Positions 57,753-64,000 of a stretch of 64,000 nt of DNA are shown piece after piece (position 1 is the stretch's first letter; each line of letters opens with the position of its first letter). Made by a program: the position numbers and the translations under genes. The stretch comes from Streptomyces sp. CB02009. GTDB taxonomy: Bacteria; Actinomycetota; Actinomycetes; Streptomycetales; Streptomycetaceae. A model generated the notes under the pieces. The model was not told where the DNA came from, made no database searches, and saw nothing but the letters and a program-made list of their open reading frames with translations. The stretch covers positions 540,956-604,955 of the forward strand of contig NZ_LIVV01000003.1 of the NCBI RefSeq assembly GCF_001905825.1. The letters are read 5' to 3'.

Positions 57753-58151
57753 TCACGGCAGGTCGATGTGCACGCTGGTCGACTTCACCCGCGCGGTCAC
57801 CGTGACCCCGACGTCGAGCCCCAGCTCCCGGACCGCCTCGCAGGTCACCAGGGACACCAGCCGGTGCGGTCCGCACTGCACCTCGACCTGCGCGGCCACG
57901 TCGTCGCTGCGCACCCCGGTGACGATCCCCACGAAGGAGTTCCGCACCGAGGTCGACACCTCGTCCTCGGGGACGGCCTGCAGCCCGGCCCCGCGCTCCT
58001 GCGCGAAGCGGGCGAGCCCCACCCCGTCGATCACCCGGTTGCCCGAACCGTCCCGGTCCATGCGCAGCCGACCGCCGTCCGCCCACCGGCGAACGGTCTC
58101 CGAACTCACTCCGAGCAGCCGCGCGGCCTGCCCAATGCTGTACGACGGCAC
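57753..58151 (-). CDS. HTH-Mop molybdate-responsive regulator 2
   Basis: 132-residue paralog of the protein at 51814: HTH (YSIGQAARLLGVSSETVRRWADGGRL) plus a Mop domain (GIVTGVRSDDVAAQVEVQCGPHRLVSLVT...VKSTSVHIDLP). The GTG at 58151 lies 6 bases after a TAGAGT -10 with no ribosome site, so it is probably leaderless. It is convergent with PucR and divergent from the PPOX gene. It may sense molybdate at a different affinity or control other Mo genes. A middle linker of about 15 residues (GAGLQAVPEDEV) is variable. Confidence 0.85.
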   Translation of the reverse strand: MPSYSIGQAARLLGVSSETVRRWADGGRLRMDRDGSGNRVIDGVGLARFAQERGAGLQAVPEDEVSTSVRNSFVGIVTGVRSDDVAAQVEVQCGPHRLVSLVTCEAVRELGLDVGVTVTARVKSTSVHIDLP

Positions 58152-58157
58152 ACCCGC

Positions 58158-58207
58158 ACTCTAGGTCACACCGGGGCCTCCGCGTCCCGGGCGTCGCCCA
58201 GTAGGTT
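58158..58207. promoter_or_regulatory. Divergent leaderless promoters of HTH-Mop 2 and the PPOX gene
   Basis: On the minus strand TAGAGT (58163 to 58158) is 6 bases from the GTG at 58151. On the plus strand TAGGTT (58202-58207) is 6 bases from the ATG at 58214, identical in its start context (TAGGTTCGGG) to the TetR promoter at 13070. Confidence 0.6.
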
Positions 58208-58213
58208 CGGGGC

Positions 58214-58873
58214 ATGACGACACCCCTGGCCGGCAGTGCCTTCGACTCGCTCCTCCTCGACGCCGTCTCCGACCAGGAGGCGCTGCGCCGGGTCTACGAA
58301 CTCCCCAGGGACGCGGCCGTACGGAAGCAGATGACCGCGCTCACCGAGCAGACGAAGCGGTTGATCGGATGCTCGTCGCTCGTCCTGGTCGCCAGCGCGG
58401 ACGCCGACGGCAACTGCGACGTCTCCCCGCGCGGGGGGCCCGCCGGGTTCGTCGCCGTCCTGGACGAGCGGGCGGTGGCGATACCGGACGCGACGGGCAA
58501 CAAGCGCCTGGACACCCTGCAGAACGTCATCGCCACGGGCCGGGCCGGGCTGCTGTTCGTCGTCCCGGGGCGCACCACGACGCTCAGGGTGAACGGCCGG
58601 GCCTGCGTCTCCACCCGTCCGGAGCTGCTCGCGCAGCTGACCGCGGTGGGCAAGCCGCCGGCCAGCGCGCTGGTGGTGTCGGTCGAGGAGGTGTACCCGC
58701 ACTGCCCCAAGTCGTTTCTGCGCAGCGGGGCCTGGAAGCCGGAGCAGTGGCTGCCGGCGGACGCCCAGCCGACCTCGGCCGAGGTGACACTCGCCCAGCT
58801 GCGGATGCCGGAGCTGACGATCGCCGACATCGAGCGGGCGGAGGAGGACTCGCTCAGGTACCGCTACGAGTGA
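58214..58873 (+). CDS. PPOX-type FMN-dependent flavoprotein (MSMEG_1061-like)
   Basis: 219-residue split-barrel flavoprotein of the pyridoxamine 5'-phosphate oxidase-like group. It shows the FMN-binding segments ADADGNCDVSPRGGPAGFV and IPDATGNKRLDTLQNVIATGRAGLLFVVPGR, and the C-terminal HCPKSFLRSGAW. The conserved pattern matches F420/FMN PPOX proteins with unknown substrates. Leaderless start at 58214 from TAGGTT 6 bases upstream. Function unknown. Confidence 0.82.
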   Translation: MTTPLAGSAFDSLLLDAVSDQEALRRVYELPRDAAVRKQMTALTEQTKRLIGCSSLVLVASADADGNCDVSPRGGPAGFVAVLDERAVAIPDATGNKRLDTLQNVIATGRAGLLFVVPGRTTTLRVNGRACVSTRPELLAQLTAVGKPPASALVVSVEEVYPHCPKSFLRSGAWKPEQWLPADAQPTSAEVTLAQLRMPELTIADIERAEEDSLRYRYE

Positions 58874-58906
58874 CGGGCCGCGGCGGGTGGTCCCGCCGCG
58901 GCCCGT
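58873..58906. terminator. Bidirectional terminator hairpin between PPOX and DUF916-like genes
   Basis: Fifteen-base perfect arms (58873-58887 and 58892-58906) with a 4-base loop TGGT lie in the convergent gap, starting at the PPOX stop codon. Confidence 0.85.
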
Positions 58907-58914
58907 TGCCCGGG

Positions 58915-60045
58915 TCAGGGGTGTGCGTCGGAGCCCGACGGCGCTTCATGAGCGTCGCGGGCCGGTGGTCTGCCCGCCCGCAGCTCCCGCCGCCGTGCGC
59001 GCAGCGCGGTGCGTTCCTCCGCGCGGCGGCGCCGCCAGGCACGCCGTCGCCCGCGCGTGACGACGAGGAGAACGGCCAGGACGAGGAGGCCGCCGACGGC
59101 GAGGGCGGCGATGAGCCAGGGGAAGAAGGTCAGCCGGACCGAGTTGCTGTCCACCGTCTTCGCCGCGCCGCCGGGAACCGTGGCGGTCACCGAGGCGGTG
59201 ACCGTCCGGCGGCCGAGAGCGGGCAGGTCGGCCACGCGGCCGGTGAGGGTGGCGCTGCCGCCGGGGATCACGTAGATCCCTGTGGGAGTGAGCGGGACGG
59301 TACGCGGGGAGCCGCCGCCGGTGATGCGCAGCGTCCCGGCGAAGGTGTAGAGGACGTTGCCCGTGTTGCGTACGGTCACGGTGAACTCCTCGCCGCCGCC
59401 CGCGGACCGGTGCCCCAGTTCCGTGAGGGAGACCTGCAGGTCGGCGGTGCCGGGAACGGTGAGCTCGACGAGCCGGGCGATACGGGTCTCGGTGTTCAAC
59501 CCGCCGCTGACCGCGGGCGTGCGCAGCGCGGTGACCAGGCTGCCGAGATAGCTGCCGGGCGGAGTGCCGGCGGGGACCGCGAGGGAGAAGCGGACCGTGG
59601 CACGGCTCTTCGGCCGCACGGTGACCGCGGCCTCGGAGTCCAGCTTCAGCCAGGCCCCGACCCCGGCCATCCGCTGGCCCTCCTGCGCGGGCGCCAGGCC
59701 GCCGCCGGCCGCGTGGGCGACATCGGCGGCGTAGACGTGGAAGGTCCGGGCCTCGTCGCTCTCGTTGTAGATGACGGCGGAGTCCTCGATCCGGGCGCCC
59801 GCCTTCAGCGCGTACCCGAAGTGCCCGCCGGTCAGCGTCGTCAGACCGTAGAGCCCGGCCCGCACGCCGAACGGAGCCTTCGCGGCGGACTCCGGCGGGG
59901 CGGGCGAGGGCCCGGCGGCCGACGCTGCCCGCGCGCCCGGCGCCAGAGCGAGCACGAGGCCCGTGAGGAGGAGGCACCACAGGGCGGGGGACCGCACCCG
60001 GTGGGTGGCGGTGGCGCCGCCCCGGGCGCGCGGACAGCCGTTCAC
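58915..60045 (-). CDS. Secreted, membrane-anchored DUF916/WxL-associated-like protein
   Basis: 376-residue surface protein. A signal peptide (ALWCLLLTGLVLALAPGARAASAA) precedes two Ig-like beta domains (IEDSAVIYNESDEARTFHVYAADV...FTVTVRNTGNVLYTFAG). A C-terminal membrane helix (LTFFPWLIAALAVGGLLVLAVLLVV) ends in a strongly basic cytoplasmic tail. The layout resembles DUF916 proteins that bind secreted WxL or matrix partners in Firmicutes. GTG 60045 lies 5 bases after the FG-GAP stop, so the genes are coupled. An in-frame ATG at 60150 would overlap that gene. Confidence 0.75.
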   Translation of the reverse strand: MNGCPRARGGATATHRVRSPALWCLLLTGLVLALAPGARAASAAGPSPAPPESAAKAPFGVRAGLYGLTTLTGGHFGYALKAGARIEDSAVIYNESDEARTFHVYAADVAHAAGGGLAPAQEGQRMAGVGAWLKLDSEAAVTVRPKSRATVRFSLAVPAGTPPGSYLGSLVTALRTPAVSGGLNTETRIARLVELTVPGTADLQVSLTELGHRSAGGGEEFTVTVRNTGNVLYTFAGTLRITGGGSPRTVPLTPTGIYVIPGGSATLTGRVADLPALGRRTVTASVTATVPGGAAKTVDSNSVRLTFFPWLIAALAVGGLLVLAVLLVVTRGRRRAWRRRRAEERTALRARRRELRAGRPPARDAHEAPSGSDAHP

Positions 60046-60049
60046 GGGA

Positions 60050-61810
60050 TCAGCCGGTGATCGTGTACTGGAGGGTGCCGCTGTACGAGCCGGGGACCGT
60101 CTCCGCGGGGATGTTCCACTGCGCCGTCGACCCTTCGTGGGCGAAGACACCGCGGGTGCCGCCGTCGCCGGTCGCCATCGTCACGGCCGGGGAGAGGCTG
60201 GTGCCCGGCTGCGGGTCGGCGCCCGTCGGGAACTGGCCGCCCGAGCCGGGCTTGGCGATGCCGGTCCACTGGCCGCCGGTCCCGTTGAGGGATCGGCCGG
60301 TCGTGACCAGCAGGTTGCCCCACCCGATGGTGTCCTTGCCGCTGACCAGGTCCGTGGTGGCGACGGTCACCGACCAAGGGGCCTTGGTGGAGAGGGCGTT
60401 GGTGTACGTGAGGGTGCCGAGTCCGGCCGGGGCGCCGACCTCTCCGGGGGTCAGCGTGCCGAAGTTGACGGTCGGCAGGTTCACCTCCATCGACAGGACA
60501 CCGGGCGTCCTGGCGACCTGGACCGCCATGGCCTGGGCCGTGCCCTTCGGCTTCGAGGTGTTCAGCAGCACCTGCGCCGCGACGCCCGCGGCGGCGGTGG
60601 AGGCGGCCGCCAGGTCGGGCCGGCCGTCGGCGTTCAGGTCTCCGACGGCGTACGCGCCGTTGGCGCCGGCCTTCGTGTCGTACACCGGGCCGGCGTTGCG
60701 GAAGGTGCCCGTGCCGTCGCCGAGGAGGACGGTGGGCTGGTTGTCGGGGCCGTTGTTGGTGACCAGGTCCGGCTTGCCGTCCGAGTCGACGTCGGTCAGG
60801 GCCACGCCTTCGAGGGCACTGCCGCCGACCGGGTGGGCGACCGGGGCGCCGAAGCCTCCGGCGCCGTCGCCCAGGAAGACGGTGACGGTCCGGTCGGTGT
60901 GCGCCACGGCCACGTCCGGCGTGCCGTCGCCGTTCACGTCGCCCAGGGCGACGGCCCGGCCGAGGGAGACGCTGTCGGCGAAGCGGGTGGCCGGGCCGAG
61001 ACGGCCCTTGCCGTCACCGAGGAGGACGGAGATGTCGGACGTCCCCGCGTTCACGGTGACCACGTCGAGCCTGCCGTCGCCGTTCACGTCCCCGGTCTTC
61101 AGGCCGGAAGGACGCAGCTGACCTGCCGAGTAGGCGCTGGGGCGGCCGCCCCCGACGTAGTAGTTGCTCGCGGTGCCCAGCGCGCCGGTGCCGTCGTTGG
61201 TCCACACCGAGACGTTGTCGCCGTTGGCGTTGGACGTCAGCACGTCGGGCCTGGCGTCACCGTTCAGGTCGGCGACCGCGATGTCCACGGGGAACAGGGC
61301 GTCCGTCGACGGGTTGACGAGGGTCGGCGCGGCGTAGGAGGTGGCCGGGGCGAAGCCGCCCTTGCCGTCACCGAGCAGCTCGACGACGCTGCCCATGCCC
61401 TCCGTGCCGTGCTGCGTGGGCTGCTTGGTCAGGGCCGCGGCGACGACCGCGTCCAGCCGGCCGTCACCGTTGAGGTCGGCGAGGGCGACCGCCGTCGGGA
61501 AGACGCCGGTGTCCAGCTTGAACGAGGCACCGGGACCGAAGCCGCCCTTGCCGTCGCCGAGTGCGGCCACCAAGGTGTTCGACCCCTTGACCGGGGTGAC
61601 GAGGTCGGCCTTGCCGTCGCCGTTCAGATCGCCGAGCGCCGGAGCGGTCCCCTTTCCGGAACCCGCGGGCAGCGGAACGGCAGTCGCCCCGCCGAAGGAG
61701 ACGCCGGGATCCGGCGCGGCCTGGGCGGCCGGCGCCAGACACAGCCCGGCCACGAGCGCGGCGGCGGACCCGAGCACGAGCCCGGCTCCGCGCGGTGTGG
61801 AAGTCTTCAA
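60050..61810 (-). CDS. Secreted FG-GAP/VCBS repeat protein
   Basis: 586-residue exported protein with about seven FG-GAP-type repeats, each with a calcium-binding loop of the form DLNGDGKADL, DLNGDGRLDA, DLNGDARPDV, DVNGDGRLDV, DVNGDGTPDV, DVDSDGKPDL, DLNADGRPDL, forming a beta-propeller. A C-terminal beta domain without repeats (PGVLSMEVNLPTVNFGTLTPG) completes it. A Leu-rich signal peptide (GLVLGSAAALVAGLCLAPAAQAA) is present. TTG 61810 follows AGGGGCAGG and gives the signal start; the longer frame to 61945 is cysteine/arginine-rich. Followed by the DUF916-like gene in an operon; the two likely form a surface complex. Confidence 0.82.
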   Translation of the reverse strand: MKTSTPRGAGLVLGSAAALVAGLCLAPAAQAAPDPGVSFGGATAVPLPAGSGKGTAPALGDLNGDGKADLVTPVKGSNTLVAALGDGKGGFGPGASFKLDTGVFPTAVALADLNGDGRLDAVVAAALTKQPTQHGTEGMGSVVELLGDGKGGFAPATSYAAPTLVNPSTDALFPVDIAVADLNGDARPDVLTSNANGDNVSVWTNDGTGALGTASNYYVGGGRPSAYSAGQLRPSGLKTGDVNGDGRLDVVTVNAGTSDISVLLGDGKGRLGPATRFADSVSLGRAVALGDVNGDGTPDVAVAHTDRTVTVFLGDGAGGFGAPVAHPVGGSALEGVALTDVDSDGKPDLVTNNGPDNQPTVLLGDGTGTFRNAGPVYDTKAGANGAYAVGDLNADGRPDLAAASTAAAGVAAQVLLNTSKPKGTAQAMAVQVARTPGVLSMEVNLPTVNFGTLTPGEVGAPAGLGTLTYTNALSTKAPWSVTVATTDLVSGKDTIGWGNLLVTTGRSLNGTGGQWTGIAKPGSGGQFPTGADPQPGTSLSPAVTMATGDGGTRGVFAHEGSTAQWNIPAETVPGSYSGTLQYTITG

Positions 61811-61990
61811 CGTACCTGCCCCTTGAGCATGTCGAGGCACGCCGACGGGAGGAGTCGACCTGCGGTGGTGTGAGGGGGGTCGATTGCAGTCAACACCGCA
61901 GCGCAGGCAAAGATCAGTGGACGTCCCACCAGTTCCGGGCCCCACTCCACAGGCCGGCCCTGGTGGTTCGTACGGCGGGCATGCGCTTGG

Positions 61991-62188
61991 CTACAGCCAG
62001 TCCTTCTTCTTGAAGACCACGTAGAGGCTCACGCACACCACCGCCATCAGCAGCACCGCGAACGGATACCCGCCCGCCCAGTGCAGCTCCGGCATGTTGT
62101 CGAAGTTCATGCCGTAGATCGTGCCGACCAGGGTGGGGGCGAAGAGGATGGCGGCCCAGGCGGAGATCTTCTTGAAGTTGTCGCCCCC
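61991..62188 (-). pseudogene. corA: corA 3' remnant (magnesium/cobalt channel), truncated
   Basis: On the minus strand this encodes only the C-terminal ~66 residues of CorA: ISAWAAILFAPTLVG, the selectivity motif YGMN (GTIYGMNFDNMPELHW), then the last helix and the KKKDWL end with stop TAG at 61993-61991. The reading frame loses CorA sequence upstream of about 62182 (DNFKK), and no N-terminal part or start is present. The gene is therefore a fragment, cut by an insertion or deletion at about 62.18-62.19 kb. Confidence 0.85.
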
Positions 62189-62311
62189 AACGGGCTGACC
62201 TGCGCAAGCAGCTACTTCACTGGTGCTGGCCTGCGGCTTTGCTCATTTCCAGCACTTTCACGGTGTCGGCGTTTTGTGCGGTCGACTCTCCCCAGCCGCT
62301 CCCCAACGGGC
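62185..62311. repeat. 11-base direct repeat at the corA break
   Basis: CCCCAACGGGC occurs at 62185-62195, right at the end of the corA remnant, and again at 62301-62311. It could be part of an integration or recombination junction, or chance. Confidence 0.4.
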
Positions 62312-62635
62312 GTGCGTGCTCCCCAGATTCTCCCCAGACGCCGCCTGTGAGGGTAGGTGTTCCTGAACTCGGGGACAGGGGCTGCGGGACCTCCGGAGCG
62401 CACCGTGAGTCGAGGTAAGGATGACTGTCCGCTCCTGGGCGTGGCGCCGAGGGTGGGTGATGCTCTGCTCTTGTGCGGACGGAGTGTGACAGCGCTGACG
62501 ATCCGCGCGAGTTGGAGCCAGGCGGCCATCAACAATCACAAAATGGGGAAAGTGCCACAGGAAACCCACGCCTCGGCATAGTCTGCAGGAGTTACCGCAG
62601 GCAGGCCGGGTGGTCTGCAATGCGGCGGAGGTGCC
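62190..62635. other. Non-coding stretch beyond the corA break
   Basis: No gene can be supported in these 446 bases; small frames on both strands lack ribosome sites and recognisable composition. The sequence is less GC-biased and the codon-position pattern of neighbouring genes is lost. It carries repeated CTCCCCAG words near 62275-62335. It may be the edge of an inserted element. Confidence 0.5.
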
Positions 62636-64000
62636 ATGGGTGGGGACCCGCATGTGTCAGCAGCGGCCGACGATCACGGACGAACGGGGGTACCCGATCC
62701 GTACGGTGACCACGCTCTGCTGACCCCGGCCATGACGAAAGGCCATGACGCCGTACCTGGCGGTGAACGACATCTGCTGTCGCGCTATCTCGAAGCGGTG
62801 GTTGCCGCCCGCCAGGCACCCGTGCACACCGCTGTCGCCTTCAACGCCGTGTACTTCGGTTACGACGTCGCCGGCGACGGATACGGGGGCAGCCCGCTAC
62901 GGCTCGACGACTTCCCTGTGATCACGCTCGGGGGGCGCGCCCCCGTACTCCCGGTCGGTGCCATGGTGTGCGTGGCTACGGGATCGGACCCGCTCTATGC
63001 GGAGATCGTCCACCGCGAGGGCGCACACCCGGAGGTGGGGGCCCTCGGGGACGTACCGGCTTGGGTGTCCGGGGCACCTGTCGGGGCCGTGGGCCCGGGC
63101 AGGCCGGCGATCGGCGAGGCTCTCCGCCGAAGGGAGCTCCTGGTCCCGGATCTCCATGCCTTCGGCCCGGCGCTGAGCCTTTCACCGGCCCAGCTCCATC
63201 GCTTACGCGCACGCCGCCGCTGGATCAACGAGGACGGGCACGTCGTCGTCGACGTCTCCTACCCGTCCCCGGAGGCGGCTCGGTACGACGACCTGACGGC
63301 CTACGCGGACCACCTCCTGACCACGGCGCGGGAGCAACTGCTCAGCCCCTACGTTCCCGTGTCCCTTGCCGAACTTGTCGGCGCTACGGGCGATGAGGAA
63401 CTGCGAGCGGGTCTGCTCGGTCTGCTGGACACGGTGCGGGGAGTCCTCGGCTCCAGTGCCACCCTGCGCACGTGGGGCCACTACGCCGTGACCCGAGCCT
63501 CCCTCGCGGAGTGCTGGGGCGATACCGGCCCATTGGGAGGCAACGACCTCAGGTCCCTCGCCGCAGCGGTGGAACACGCGGCCGTTCCGTCGAGGCGGCG
63601 CCACGGGCTCGCCACGCCGGTCACGGTGTACACCGCGGTGGGACCGCGGCTTCGCCAGTTCCCCGGTGCGATCGAACTGCTCAGGGGAGTGGGATACGCC
63701 GCAGCGGTCTGCCGGGCGAATTTGACACTCGCCGACGTCGTCCGAGGCGACAGCGACCAAGGCCTGTTCGAGAACAGTTCCCGGATCACGCTCGACGACG
63801 CCTTCGAGAGCGGGGGAGTCTGGCGCTCTCATCACCCTGGCGATGCGGAGGTGCCCAGAGACCCCCTGCTCCCCGCCGGGCGTGGCTGGGCGTCGACGCT
63901 TCCCGAACAGCAGGAGCCGGAAGCGCAGATCGATCCGGTCGACCTGCCACTCGCCGACGATGCTTTCCTCGGCCTCGGCGAACTCCTGCGGAACGACGCG
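62636..64000 (+). CDS. Unrecognised large protein, runs off the window
   Basis: Open frame of 455 codons with no stop before the window end; I do not recognise a family. ATG 62636 follows GCGGAGG at 5 bases; ATG 62732 is another candidate. The N-terminal part has VHTAVAFNAVYFGYDVAGDGYGGSPLRL and an alternating structure with repeated short LGYxxAV-like units (GVGYAAAVCRANLTLADVV), possibly winged-helix-like repeats. Conserved catalytic residues are not evident. It lies just past the corA break and may be foreign. Confidence 0.7.
   Translation, partial: MGGDPHVSAAADDHGRTGVPDPYGDHALLTPAMTKGHDAVPGGERHLLSRYLEAVVAARQAPVHTAVAFNAVYFGYDVAGDGYGGSPLRLDDFPVITLGGRAPVLPVGAMVCVATGSDPLYAEIVHREGAHPEVGALGDVPAWVSGAPVGAVGPGRPAIGEALRRRELLVPDLHAFGPALSLSPAQLHRLRARRRWINEDGHVVVDVSYPSPEAARYDDLTAYADHLLTTAREQLLSPYVPVSLAELVGATGDEELRAGLLGLLDTVRGVLGSSATLRTWGHYAVTRASLAECWGDTGPLGGNDLRSLAAAVEHAAVPSRRRHGLATPVTVYTAVGPRLRQFPGAIELLRGVGYAAAVCRANLTLADVVRGDSDQGLFENSSRITLDDAFESGGVWRSHHPGDAEVPRDPLLPAGRGWASTLPEQQEPEAQIDPVDLPLADDAFLGLGELLRNDA

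Noticed and set aside
62258..62653. 131-codon minus-strand frame with an ENLGSTHARWG stretch reminiscent of integrase C-termini
   Set aside because: No catalytic residues, no ribosome site and poor codon bias; resemblance is too weak to call an integrase remnant.
1..64000. CRISPR arrays, rRNA or tRNA genes, complete insertion sequences
   Set aside because: None were found by eye; repeats present are short tandem units without spacer structure, and no tRNA cloverleaf or transposase was recognised.

Overview
The window is high-GC actinobacterial chromosome, almost certainly Streptomyces. Third codon positions are strongly G/C, GTG and TTG starts are common, several genes look leaderless, and it holds TetR, ROK, ArsR and GbsR-like regulators, a gamma-butyrolactone (A-factor type) signalling cluster, Tat and lipoprotein exports, and a HelD/HelR RNA polymerase recycling protein.

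Layout. 1-8.5 kb: a three-subunit xanthine dehydrogenase-type molybdenum hydroxylase, an AzgA-like purine permease and an XdhC-type cofactor chaperone, then a ROK regulator. 8.6-17.4 kb: a TetR/acyl-CoA dehydrogenase pair sharing a perfect palindrome; an ankyrin protein; an HbpS-like haem-binding secreted protein; a short-chain dehydrogenase; a second TetR; a DUF35 zinc-ribbon protein; and an acyl-CoA dehydrogenase-etfB-etfA operon. A GGCAC-N3-GTGCC palindrome recurs at three of these promoters. 17.5-21.8 kb: butyrolactone receptor, AfsA-type synthase, two reductases and a pseudo-receptor, with two matching ARE-like operators. 22-31 kb: secreted beta-helix protein, TetR, cold-shock-like protein, an ArsR/MFS pair with an inverted-repeat operator, an unusual radical SAM protein, and a DUF4097 protein with an HTH partner. 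31-44 kb: mixed small genes; a HelR-like protein preceded by a palindrome matching the remembered rifamycin-associated element; a flavoprotein; a serine hydrolase; unknown acidic and membrane proteins; a leaderless-looking YnfA; a USP; and two methyltransferases, one fused to a dead GATase-like domain.

44.6-58.2 kb is a molybdenum/purine region: a sulfite-oxidase-fold lipoprotein overlapping a Tat-exported DyP peroxidase, a tandem Mop (molbindin) protein, MoeA, a fused ModB-ModC transporter, ModA, two HTH-Mop paralogs, a second xanthine dehydrogenase (Fe-S and Mo domains fused, FAD subunit separate) and a PucR regulator. A conserved promoter element (GTTCCCCGCCTT...ATCTAC) lies upstream of both xanthine dehydrogenase loci, suggesting joint purine control, while molybdate uptake, storage and insertion genes supply the cofactor.

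58.2-64 kb: a PPOX flavoprotein, a secreted FG-GAP protein coupled to a membrane-anchored DUF916-like protein, then only the last ~66 codons of corA. At about 62.19 kb the sequence changes to a less structured stretch followed by an unrecognised ORF that runs off the window. This junction looks like the edge of an inserted or rearranged segment.
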